From: Exophiala sp. HKRS030
Lineage: Eukaryota > Ascomycota > Eurotiomycetes > Chaetothyriales > Herpotrichiellaceae
NCBI GenBank assembly: GCA_023897205.1
Contig: JAHWDD010000006.1
Coordinates: 4,496,986-4,560,985, forward strand
Length of the DNA: 64,000 nucleotides
Reading direction: 5' to 3'
This document shows positions 1-10,403 of this stretch, in pieces. Made by a program: the position numbers and the translations under genes. The notes under the pieces were generated by a model, which was not told where the DNA came from, did no database searches, and saw only the letters and a list, made by a program, of their open reading frames with translations. Each line of letters opens with the position of its first letter. Within the stretch, counting starts at the first letter, position 1.

Positions 1-1341
1 TTGTTCGAGAGGGTCTGGAGCTGAGACGGTGGGCGAAGCACTACGACACGAGTTAATTGGGTGCTTTGCTTCGAAACATGAATGCAAACCTGGAGGTTGT
101 TCCTCTCTTTTGCGCGTCTTTCAAAGACGCAAAGCTCTTGGGGCGAATGAGGGTTGGGGTTGGGGTTGTATTCGACCTTGTTCTTGCTGTTGGAGAGGTG
201 GGCTTCTCTTTGTCCCCGACATTGGCCAGATCTCCAGCGGTCTTGCGTCTCAGACTTGGAAAGGGCATCTTGGATGTGATATGGTGTCATGTAATGCTTT
301 TAAGGATGGCAAAAGAGAAGCAATTGATACACAAAACTTGACGTCCACCCAGGGACTTCAATAGTATCCACCAGCGATCGAAACGAAGCAAGGTCGTGTG
401 ATAAGAGGACAAACGCACGACGGTAGAATGAAATGATGAATGGATGCTGTACCTCGACAAAAGGAAAAAGAAAGATCGGCTTCAACATCGACGCTCCTGC
501 ATCAAAGTTGTATGGTAAAGATCTCACCTTGACAAGGGCAAGTGCTGTTGCGGATAGAGGCAGCCACCACCAGACTGTCATTCAACAAATCCATGGGTAG
601 AGAGTAGTACAGGAGTTTGTGCTCCAGTTTCAGTGTTCCATGATATTACAATTCGGTGGTTTGATTGAAAGATGCTACTATCATGAAAAGATCAGACAGG
701 AATCAAGCAAACCCGTGAAGTGCGACAATCACGACAATATGCACGAATATGCCACTTCCCGCCAATTTCAACGGGAAGTTCCTCTGCAAAGTGGTGATAA
801 TACTCCGCCGGATTAAACCTGCTGTACGGTGAATCTTTATCCTTATAGTGCATCGATCACAGACGTCAAGTTTGGTCAAGCATTGTCAAGGCACACAAGC
901 ACATCTACCATATAATCTAATGGATGGTACCGTGTCGTGGAACCATTCAAGCAACTACAGGTGAGTATTACGATGTGCTCGAGGCCAAAGCCACGAATGG
1001 TTTTCGGGAACAGATGGAGGATAAACTTCGTCTCTTTACATCGTTGATTTCTTCTTACTCGTAAGTTCTGATTCGCCTTCCCTCGGTTCAGCTATGCCAC
1101 TGGTTACGATCCATTTTGCTCGAAGCTTGCGGTGCTCGAGTACGAAACGAGGAAAGATCTTCAACCATCGTACATTCCAGTACTCAAAACCTCCTCTTGT
1201 CCGCTATGAGGTTGTCGGGGTAAAGAGCCTTCAAAAGAGATGCATCCCCAGGGAGGTCCGCAGAGGCAATCCCTCTCCTTTCACTGTATCTCATCCTAGC
1301 TCTCATACGAAACTACGCAGGGACATATTAAAACTAGAACA
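1..1341. other. Intergenic or edge region, no gene recognised
   Basis: No reading frame here resembles a known family, and no convincing exon-intron chain is visible; the open frames overlap on both strands without codon character. The only notable local structure is a G-rich stretch at about 140-165 with four runs of three or more G. The last 250 bases are the probable promoter and leader of the SnoaL-like gene that follows. Confidence 0.5.
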
Positions 1342-1848
1342 ATGCGTTTGTCACGTATTGCACAGATTATTTCTGCCACTGCTGTATCATTCCCCAGGAC
1401 TATCACCGCAATCTTGACGGACTGGGAGCAGATTCATCAGACATTACACCTCTATCCTCTCATCGTCGACCGTCATCGCTTCGATCTGCTACCACAGCTG
1501 TTCACAGAAGATGCCTCGACAAACTACACTGGTTTCCAGCCCGACGCTGTCGGCCTTGACAATATACGGATCGGTCTGGAGGCAGCTGTCAGCACCATTA
1601 CAAGCCAGCATCTTCTTGGGACCACGTTGATAGACATTGCCGAGGACCGAAAAACCGCCAATTCAACAGTCTATGTACTCGGTACATTGTTTGCGTTTCC
1701 TCAAGAGACCCCAGGCCAGGTTGTTTATGTGCATGGATATTACGCCGACCATCTCGTCAAGACAGACGAGGGCTGGCGGATCAACGAGAGAGTCTTCAGC
1801 TTGCAGCCTCCAGGTTTGGCAGGCAATCTTACTCTTCTTGGACGCTAG
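1342..1848 (+). CDS. SnoaL-like (NTF2-fold) domain protein
   Basis: A 168-residue single-exon protein. Residues about 25-155 fit the SnoaL-like/NTF2-fold family: an N-terminal helix, then the pattern LYPLIVDRHRFDLLPQLFTE near residue 37, where a helix leads into the first strand and short acidic motif typical of SnoaL_4-type proteins, then alternating strands ending in GYYADHLVKTDEGWRINER. Members are cyclases, isomerases, dehydratases or non-catalytic ligand binders, often in small-molecule pathways, so the exact reaction cannot be read from sequence. The first 20 residues are hydrophobic and could be a weak signal or simply the first helix. It converges tail to tail with the aminotransferase gene about 100 bp away. 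The ATG at 1342 is the first in frame. Confidence 0.75.
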   Translation: MRLSRIAQIISATAVSFPRTITAILTDWEQIHQTLHLYPLIVDRHRFDLLPQLFTEDASTNYTGFQPDAVGLDNIRIGLEAAVSTITSQHLLGTTLIDIAEDRKTANSTVYVLGTLFAFPQETPGQVVYVHGYYADHLVKTDEGWRINERVFSLQPPGLAGNLTLLGR

Positions 1849-1948
1849 CATTGGGGAAAAGGGACATTGCATGATGCCCGGAGTGTGTTGCAAATCTGGA
1901 ACTCGCTGCGGGGAAAAATTGTAGCTCAAGCTATCAAATTGGTAGTCT

Positions 1949-2929
1949 TCATAACTTTGCCCTGGTAGTTTCATAATCAATAGCCAGACAATACCTGCTG
2001 TCTTCATGCATGGCCCAGTAACCATCCCAGATCTTCCTTGTAACCGGCCCAATCCTCCCTCCATTGACAGGTTTCCCATCCAGCACCGTGATGGGCATGA
2101 TACCACCAGCGGTCGTGCACATGAAGATCTCGTCACTTTGATATGCCAATTCTACCGGCACAACCTCCAAACGGACCTCGATACCATTAGCCCGTGCGAC
2201 GTCAAAGACACTCTGCCTCGTGACGCCCTCGAGCACCCCACGGTCGGGCGTGTACAACACGCCGTCTTTGACCAGTACAATATTGAACCCGGAGCCCTCT
2301 GTGAGATTGGCATCCCCGTCCGTGAGAAACGGGTAGGTGGCGCCACGATCTCTGGCCTCGAACATACCACGAACCATATCTCCCCACTGCAAGTTCTTGA
2401 CCGTGGGATCGATAGACCCCGGCGGGACACGGCGCACCGACCTCGCAACCACTGCACTGCCGCCGACCAGCTGCGTCTGTGGATCCATGACCCACACATA
2501 AGGCTGGATGAACATGTACAGGTTGTTGACTAGGTTCTCGGGTCTGTCTTCGCGCACGCTCCTCAGGCCTCGTGTCACGATCAACATGACGTATCCGTCG
2601 CGGATTTCGCTTTTGACTGCCATCTCAACCAACAGCCGCTTGATCGAGTCCTTGGGCAAGGGAAGTTTGAGGCGTAGTTTTACACAGCTAGCATTGATCC
2701 GTGCGAGATGGTCGTCGAGCCGGAAGAAACGTCCGTTCCAGATCGAGGGTACGTCGTATGTTAGGTCGCTGCGTAAGAAACCCTGGTCCATCATCGGGAT
2801 TCTTGCTTGCGACAGAGGTACAACCTCTCCTTGCACCCATGCAATTCCTTTCGCAAAAGGATTCTGGGCTTTTTCATGTGCGGATTTGCGTTTGCTGTAC
2901 TCCAGAAATACCCTCTCCATCGACGCCAT
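1949..2929 (-). CDS. Class IV PLP aminotransferase, (R)-selective amine transaminase-like
   Basis: A 326-residue intronless enzyme of the fold-type IV PLP aminotransferase family (branched-chain and D-amino-acid transaminases). From memory of the family it is very close along its length to the Aspergillus terreus (R)-selective amine:pyruvate transaminase: [48 protein letters not shown] and [11 protein letters not shown]. The Schiff-base lysine is K178 in TVKNLQ, and LTEGSGFNI supplies the cofactor-pocket glutamate. Position 53 is Arg where I recall His in the A. terreus enzyme, which could affect substrate preference. I start at the MASMERVF methionine (2929), because the upstream in-frame ATG at 2971 adds 14 unrelated residues. 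Native substrates of these fungal enzymes are unknown; laboratory activity is on chiral amines. Neighbours are a SnoaL-like protein and an efflux pump. Confidence 0.88.
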   Translation of the reverse strand: MASMERVFLEYSKRKSAHEKAQNPFAKGIAWVQGEVVPLSQARIPMMDQGFLRSDLTYDVPSIWNGRFFRLDDHLARINASCVKLRLKLPLPKDSIKRLLVEMAVKSEIRDGYVMLIVTRGLRSVREDRPENLVNNLYMFIQPYVWVMDPQTQLVGGSAVVARSVRRVPPGSIDPTVKNLQWGDMVRGMFEARDRGATYPFLTDGDANLTEGSGFNIVLVKDGVLYTPDRGVLEGVTRQSVFDVARANGIEVRLEVVPVELAYQSDEIFMCTTAGGIMPITVLDGKPVNGGRIGPVTRKIWDGYWAMHEDSRYCLAIDYETTRAKL

Positions 2930-3230
2930 GATTATCGTGAACGAATATGTGTGGAATGAGAAGCACGTCAATGATTGGGGACTGTTGAAGAATCATTAAA
3001 GGCCTAGTTGGTGCGCGGCGGATATCTCCACGTTGGGAAACCTGCTTGGGAGGTCACAGTAATCGTAGACTGTTATGGGTTTCCACGGCCAATGATTCAT
3101 GGCTTAGCAGAAAAAGGCCTTGTATCTATTTTAGCTGCATGTTCTATTGAAATCATCCAGAGATAGTAGCTGGACGCAGATTGAGCATGATCAACGAAGA
3201 GCTCAACGATGCTACAGGATTCAGATTGCC

Positions 3231-6200
3231 TCATTTTCTAGCTCTTCCTTTTCCCTTCCCCTGCCGCGGAACTCTGAACAACCAATAAAAGGCCAATGCC
3301 CCAACCATATTGACCACAATAAAGACCCATAAGAGTCCAAAATTTCGCCACCTCAAACCATAGTTGACATTGACACTACTCAGATATTGATTCGTGCTGC
3401 TCAACTGGCAAAATTGACACTGCTCGCCCCTCCACCTCTCGTGTCAGGATTGAGAAGACTGCCGCCAAAAGCGGACATATAGTCACTCATATACTCTGCA
3501 CATGTCTGATTAGCAGGCCCATCAAACCGCAAGACCTCATTCGGCGCGCAAGTGACCGGAGCGTTGGCTAGTGTACTGGACAGGAGACCATCCACGAGAT
3601 AAGTGAAGGGTTGACTCTATACATGAAGATCCAGAAGCCTGGTAGAGCATCCGGTCCAGCAAGAATACCACAAAAGGCATACATCATGATGGACATGATA
3701 TTGCCCAATCCTGAAGCGATCTCCTCGTCGGGACAACCCGCTATCAGAGCTTGTGCAAAAGTTCCAGCGAAAAGGAAGGAAGCCCAGACGAAGAGAAAAG
3801 TGATGAATCCTCGAATATGCACTGTCCCTGTCCACTGTGCGTTACGGTATAATGCCATGGGATAGTACCACGTCAAATAGCAAAATATGGCAAGAACCTT
3901 GGTCAGACAAGTTAGTTGTTATGTCTAATAGTTCTCGAGGAGCTGGCTCACACTGTTCCAAAATAGTTCTGCAACGATATTTGCCATGACGAAGGTCAGC
4001 CAGTGATATGTTCGTGCTTGGCGTTCTCTTGACTCGTAGAGCGTTCGTTGGACCGCAAAAATTGGTATCGTCATGAAGATGAGCTGGATGAGCACGAACA
4101 AAAAGATGAAAACACCAAACATTTGGTTTTGGAGACCTTGTTGAGTGTTCTCGCTCTTGAAGAAAGAAAATCCAATGAAGATTGCCGAAATAATGGTCAT
4201 ACTAGCCTTGGAATAGATATACGACGGGGTGCGCCAGTACTGCTCGAATGTCCGCGTCAGGACCAGGATCAATTGCTGACTGAACGACGCTGCGAATTCT
4301 GCGTAATCTGAATCTACATGCGAAGCTTTCGGGCTCGAAGTAGCGCCTAGATTCCGTAGTGTTGCAAGTTCTTCTCGTACCTGTGCAAATTCGGGGCTTG
4401 CTCTCCAGACTGTCGACCAGTCGACTTCGGTGTGAGCGCCAGGTGCAGCGCCAATAATTTCTAGCATGTATTCCGCAGGGTTGACGCCAGCTGGGCAGGG
4501 CGCTCCGCCGTTCCGAACAAAATAGTCAATCAATATCCGTGATCTATGACCGATCTCTCCAAAATACACAGTCCTGCCTATAGAATTTAAGCTTCGACAA
4601 ATTGGTTGGGTGAAATATAGGCTCAACTTACCTCCATGAGCTAGTAAAAGAAGCCTGTCAAACCGTTGAAACAGAATGGCTGATGGCTGATGTATCGTGC
4701 ACAGAATAGCTTGCCCGTTCCTTTTCAACTCCTCCATGAGGTCACAGATTGCCCAAGATGTCTGACTATCAAGGCCTGAAGTTGGCTCGTCCAGGAACAA
4801 TAGCAGGGATGGCCTCGCTGCTAACTCAACGCCGATCGTAAGGCGTTTCCGTTGTTCGACATTAAGGCCTGTCCCAGGCACGCCGACAACTGCGTCCGCA
4901 TAATCTTGCATACTTAGCAGCTCAATAACAGTGTTCACATAGTCCAGTTTCTCCTGTCGAGTGTATTTGCTTGGTTGACGAAGAAGCGCGCTGAACTCAA
5001 GGGCTTCTCTGACCGTCGAGGTATGGAGATGTAAATCTTGTTGTTGCACATAGCCGGTTTTTCGTTGAAACTAAGGATGATAATCAGCTTCTGGAGCAAT
5101 AAAAATGGCCGTACCGCCGCAGCGAGGAGAGCTCGTACGGCTGAAGATTGACTCATCTTCAAACCGTTCATCATTGGATAGAGAGGCAAGGAACATACCG
5201 AACTATCCCGCTCTCGGCCATCAACTAACATCTCACCTGTGATAACACCTGTTGTAGTTCGGCTAGCAAGCACATCCAACAAAGTAGTCTTTCCCGCCCC
5301 GATACACCCATCAAAGCAGTAAGTGTGCCAGGCTTGACCCAGCCATCAACACGGTCCAGTATGGGTTTGGGCTGCCCTTTTACCTTCACTTCATAACTAA
5401 CGTCCTGCCAATGGAAGACTGAAGTCTGCTGTTCGACGTAATTGGCTGCATTGGAACGACTGCCAGCCTTCGCTTCGTCATACATTGCTTGAGCTGTGAT
5501 ACGTTCCTCGTCTCGTTTGGAATGCTGTGGCTTTAAAGTTTGCATTTTTCCGCGGCGGAAGACAAGAACCTCTCCCTTGGAACGTGTTGAGGCGACAATC
5601 TCTGAAACCACGAGGTGTGCAATTGTGAGCGCACAAGTCATGGCTACCAGTATGCCAAAGTTACGCCATCTGTGGCTGTTCACGTAGCTGTACGCTACGC
5701 GTATGAAATCTGTTCCATTGACATATCGGGAGCCAGGCTGTGCGCCGATTGCGGCACATACTGTTTGGTCTAGTATGTCGTCATCGTACCCTAGACCAGA
5801 AGGGATATATTGGGAGCATGGGTATTCCCGACCATGAAATTCGTTGAGCATCACACTTTCGAAGCCATAGTAGACCGGGTTCTGTGGTCATGTTAGATCG
5901 GAAGCACCGGCTGCAATCGTATTTGACATTACTCACGATAAACCTGAGCCACTTGGCCCATCCCCGCATGTAGGAGACAGGTATGGCAAAGCCAGTGTAC
6001 AGTGTCATTCCAAGCAGGACAATACACGCAGGTGCCAAGGCTTGAGCAAGAGTTTTTGTGAGTGAGGCGAAAAGGCGGAAGAACATGGACATGCTGAGCG
6101 TCAACATGAATGATACCAACAAGAAGAAGAAGTATGCCCCGGCCTCTCGCCGCAGGTTTGCCATGAAATACAGGGTGGAGTTGACTAGTATCGCATTCGT

Positions 6201-8136
6201 CACCTTATAGGGCATGTCCACCAATATACTAGCCAGTGCTTCCGCGCTAGGATGATATAAGGCGTAACGGTTATGCTTTTCGACGATGGCTCTCTTTGCG
6301 TAAAGACCGATGATCTCGATCAGACTGCCAAATGCATTAAGAAGAACCATCATGAAGAGCACGGCACCGCGAGAGAAAAAGCTTGAAGTGTTCTGAGGCA
6401 GATTGTAGAACACGCTGGCAATAATGAGAGCTTCGAAGAAATTACCGAACAGCATGGCAAGTGTTATTGATGGGTCGGTCCTCAACCGCTGCAGATCTCT
6501 CCATAGACAAAGACGGACTTGACGCCAGTAGGACAGTGTATAGGGTGCTAAATGCATAATCAGCTTTTCTGGTTCAAGGAGCTGGATATCAGTGGCTTCT
6601 TGAAGACTCACAACTTTTCCTCTGCTTAGTCGACTTTTCTGCGAGCCTAGACTTGGCGAATTGTGTGTAACTATCCCCTTTGAAAGGATGTTGAGCGTTA
6701 TGTTCTTCAATCTCCTCAAGAAGCTTTTGACGGACACCACTTTGTTGCCATCGTACCGAGAATTCTTGAGCCGTTCGAGGCACTGCACGCTCAAACCCGG
6801 GCCTTGTGACTCGCTCTATCGGATTGGTCATGGAGGTTAGAAAGTCGGGGGTGGTTTGATTGTCTGGACATACAAAGCCTAGTGCTTCGAAGTATCCCCG
6901 GGCGCTCTTAACAGGACCAAAATAAATCTGACGACCTTCGTACAGAACAGTTACCTTGTCAAATATCTGGAGTAAGGCGCTTGGTCAGATCCTGTGGGCC
7001 GTCTAATACCTTTCAAGGGAGGGATACAAGACTTACGTCGTAGGCTGCCTGAGGGCTTGATAGATTGCAACACACGATGTGAATCCGAACACATCACTTT
7101 GTATTCGCAAAGTCTTCGTGAATTCCACCGCATTGGCACTGTCCAAGCCTCTTGTGCTATTGTCCCAACATTGCAAGGGTGCATTGCTGAGTGTCGCTTC
7201 TGCGATTGTCACTCGTTTACGCTCGCCGCCAGAGACCCCACGAACGAAATCGTTTCCCACTTTAGTGTCCTTTGTATGGCTGATTCCGAACATAACCATA
7301 ATAACATCACGTAGGTGGGCAGCATAGAATTTGCGGTGAACATCGTCGGGCAGATTGTAAGGTGTTCGTGCCATTGCGGCAAAGTAGAGCGTGTCATTCA
7401 CAGTCAGCATAGGGTAATGTACGTCAACCTCAGCTGTATAGATAGCCTCGCCACGAAACGCGGTGTGCATCTTGTTTGGTGGTATTCCTCCATAATTGAG
7501 AGAAGATTCCGGGGTAATGTTCAGACCATAAGTATCCCCGGCAATCGTTTTGAGGAAAGTTGAGCAACCAGATCCAGGCGGACCAAGAACGCAGAGCATC
7601 TCACCAGGTCCAATGATTCCTTCCATATCGTGGAGAATATCGATCCTTCTATCCCGATCGCCGAAGAGGCGTTGGACTAGCGTAGGAAGGCGGAATAAGA
7701 TATTACCAACACTTGGTTGATAGTCGGTAGGGCTCCCGTGGCCGTATACGTTCAAATTCCGGAATGCAACACCCGCAAGCCGTCGAGTTGCAGCGCCTGA
7801 TACTGTTGTATAGAATGCTTTGGCCCAATCTCGAGCCTTGAAGCTTGGGCTTCCTGGGTCCAGCGGGCTTCCTTTCTCAGCCAGAAATGGGCTTTGAAGG
7901 TGCCAGTTTTGCGACTGATTCGTGATTTCGCGTGCCAGGGATTTTAATTGTTCGTCTCGGATTGACTCTTCGCCTGGAAGATGAGGCTGGTCCAGGTCTA
8001 TCTCCGCTTTCTCGAAGGAGTGTCCTGGCCTCGTTCTCGAAAGGCTTCTGCGGGACCCATGGGGCTTCGTGTGGCAATTGGACGCGTCACTACGGTGTCC
8101 AGTTTGGGGATCGAGACTGGGTGAGGTGGAAGTCAT
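3231..8136 (-). CDS. PDR/CDR-type ABC-G drug efflux transporter, frame broken at four sites
   Basis: A full-size fungal pleiotropic drug resistance transporter (NBD-TMD-NBD-TMD, plasma-membrane ATP-driven efflux). Exons read from 8136 leftward with introns at 6967-7036, 6548-6611, 5882-5936, 5071-5198, 4578-4631 and 3898-3951, all GT..AG. NBD1 has the CDR-type degenerate Walker A (GPPGSGCST, Cys in place of Lys), signature VSGGERKRV and Walker B with [13 protein letters not shown]2 has a canonical Walker A region, [18 protein letters not shown] and [13 protein letters not shown]. Both membrane domains are recognisable ([35 protein letters not shown]). The frame slips by -1 at about 7053-7055, 5297-5300, 3606-3607 and 3427-3430, each within a short homopolymer. 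One extra base at each gives 1,494 residues, the normal PDR size, so I treat it as one gene with sequence errors or a very young pseudogene. Confidence 0.85.
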
Positions 8137-9180
8137 TGCTCAGGCATCGATATTTGTAACAGCTGTCGGCTTAACCGGTCCAGGGCCGCTCCGAAGATGT
8201 ATTTCCAGCCCTATGTTGTAAAAAAGTCGTCCTAGGAAGGCATGTAGCTAGGTCCAATGTATAGAGATATGTCCAAGGTCTCAATCACCAAGTGAAGACA
8301 AGATGGACGGCAGAAGATCGGAGATAGTAAGTTGACTTGCTGTAACAGGAGTCGAAGTCGTAGTTACCAAACCAGCAACAGCAAAACATGCATCGTAGAC
8401 TCCCTAATATAAGTCATGCCATCTCGGGATGCAGTATGCCGGCGGAAAGACTGCTACTTCGGTGGATCAACAGCATCTGTCTCCTATTCCACCATGAGAC
8501 GTATAGGATCTGGGGACCACACCTGTGATGGACGGCTTCGGGGCAATTTTGAGGTAGCTTTAGCCATACTGAGAGCTGATGGCCACATGGTGCGGAGGAC
8601 GCAAATGCGGCGGATAGGCAGCTTCGGCGGACCGATTTGGTGGGATCAAGGAGGATCTTTAGCGACTTGTGGACATCCTAGGAGGATTGGCGACGTTTTG
8701 TGGGGACCAAGATTGTGCGAACGTTCAAGACGGAGATCGTTTCGGCCACCTCGGTAATCAACCTGAGTCAGTGGGTTGGCAAGTACGCAAGAATGCAAGT
8801 AGGGAAGTAGGCAAGTACCCACCGCCTAACACGGGTACGAAGTTTACGAGGGAAAGTGCGACCGAGACTGGGAGACTGGGAAATCGCGAAACAAGGCTTG
8901 GCATTCTTTCCTTCCTCTCTTGTCTCTTGGCTGGCGGATATCGACAAGGCTCGGGATCCGCGGTCACCGTGGCCCCCTGTGACCAAAGAATGTTTCTACC
9001 CCAGTACAGACAATGACTGGTGTACTTGTACCTTTCTCAATGGATGTCATAGCGAAGAAAACGTTGCCTGGGATCAAGCGGCCAAGCATTATATCTGATG
9101 TCTCTCAAGCTGCTCGTAGGTCGAGGCAGCTCACCACTCTCAAGGCCAGAAGAATCTCAATCATCCAGCGCATCTGGGAT
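8137..9180. other. Intergenic, ABC transporter upstream region
   Basis: About 1 kb upstream of the ABC pump with no supportable gene; the open frames at 8416-8757 and 8669-9016 resemble nothing I know. A short imperfect direct repeat of the form GCAAGTA(C/G) lies at about 8777-8819. The region should contain the pump promoter. Confidence 0.4.
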
Positions 9181-9183
9181 GCT

Positions 9184-9547
9184 CATATGGGGAAGACATC
9201 GCTAACCTCCCCTCCTGCACGCATTGGGTAGCTTGCTACACTGTTTGAAATTGATGGCATTAGCCCATGTTGCCCCAAAACGCCAAAACCCCTACTGACA
9301 CTGCCACAAAAAACAAGCTGGAACTCACCTCTTTCCTGTGTCGGTGGCACAACAACAGCAGAAGAGAGATGCTGGCCAGCAGACAATCTACAATAATGAA
9401 CTCCATCAGACAGAGTCGTCGATTCTTGACATCTAGCGCACTCACTCCGACTGCTAGAGTCACAAAGAACCCTACTGTAGGCCCGACTACCTTGATTCCA
9501 CAGGGGCCTTTGCCAAACTGAATGCACATGATGGGTGGCAGATCCAT
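9184..9547 (-). CDS. Hypothetical small two-helix membrane protein
   Basis: I do not recognise this gene. From the ATG at 9547 an exon encodes about 74 residues with two hydrophobic segments, VVGPTVGFFVTLAVGVSAL and FIIVDCLLASISLLLLLCH, ending in HRHRKE directly before a GTGAGT donor (about 9327). A possible acceptor (GTAG near 9236) leads into a short tail ending with a stop at about 9184, giving about 95 residues. This would be a small integral membrane protein with a short soluble tail. It lies between an ABC pump and a Zn2Cys6 regulator. Splicing, the 3' end and even coding status are uncertain; hydrophobicity and the well-placed donor are the only support. Confidence 0.35.
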
Positions 9548-10403
9548 AATTGCTTGATTCGTCTTCTCGGGGCCGACGCTGGTGCAGATGAATGATATAT
9601 ATGACAAGCCCGCGGGTGATCTAATACTGTAATACTGACACCTTCGCCTGCGATGGTTGGAAGTAAAGCCTTTTGGGAGAAGCCACAACTAGTAACAGAT
9701 GATCATGTCGAAGATTGATGCGTCGCGAGGCCCGGTTTATAGGTTAACTTGGCGGTCGTCACAGCCAAGCCGGTGAATCGCGGGCCAGCCGAAAACACCT
9801 CTTTGAAGCAACAAAACCGGTGGCTCAACACCATACAAGATGCGAACAGAGAACAAAAATTCGTCCAAAAGATTTGAATACGTTGTTGAAAGTCGACGCT
9901 GGTATCCACCGGCTTTCATAAATTCTCATATAGGATACCCTGGGTTATCTTCATATTGGGTGATAGCAAGTCAGCCTATAGAACGAGGACATAGAACCTC
10001 AAGATATTCCTCAAAGTGTGCCTCTTACCTCCAGGCGCACCGGATGCACGACGGTGAGCTTCCCACGGTGGCAAGTGATCATTCGGCAGACCTTCCTTCA
10101 ATCCGGGCCGATCTCAACGAATATCAATCTTGAGAGTAAGCATCCTAACGTGTTGCTACAAGGTCGAGATCAAATGTCGTTCTAACGAGATATTGTTCGA
10201 TAACGCTGCTCAGGACTACCTACAACCTCTTCGCGAGAGGCGTTGGCGTGCATGAAAGTATATCACACGGGCGGCTGTCTCCACATCCCTACCTCCCAGA
10301 GAAGCCTGCAGGGATTCCCAACGCTGGATTTGGTGGAACGATTTTCTCACCCTGCAACCGATAGTACTGCTGCAACTCTGATGAAGGAATGACTGCTTGA
10401 AAA
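9548..10403. other. Shared upstream region of membrane-protein ORF and Zn2Cys6 regulator
   Basis: A divergent intergenic stretch of about 850 bp. No reading frame here resembles a protein family. It probably contains the promoters of the regulator to the right and of the small membrane-protein ORF to the left. Confidence 0.4.

Noticed and set aside
140..165. Telomeric sequence at the left edge
   Set aside because: G-runs are irregular and lack TTAGGG repeats; ordinary genes continue on the right.
2006..2533. Long plus-strand open frames opposite the aminotransferase gene (also 2508-2999 and 15190-15726 opposite other genes)
   Set aside because: They are antisense shadows of well-supported genes, with no family resemblance of their own.
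3427..7055. Extra short introns instead of -1 breaks in the ABC pump
   Set aside because: No GT..AG pairs of plausible size fit these sites, whereas one base per site restores both frame and family length.
8416..9016. Two plus-strand frames upstream of the ABC pump
   Set aside because: No recognisable motif and no splice structure; treated as intergenic.
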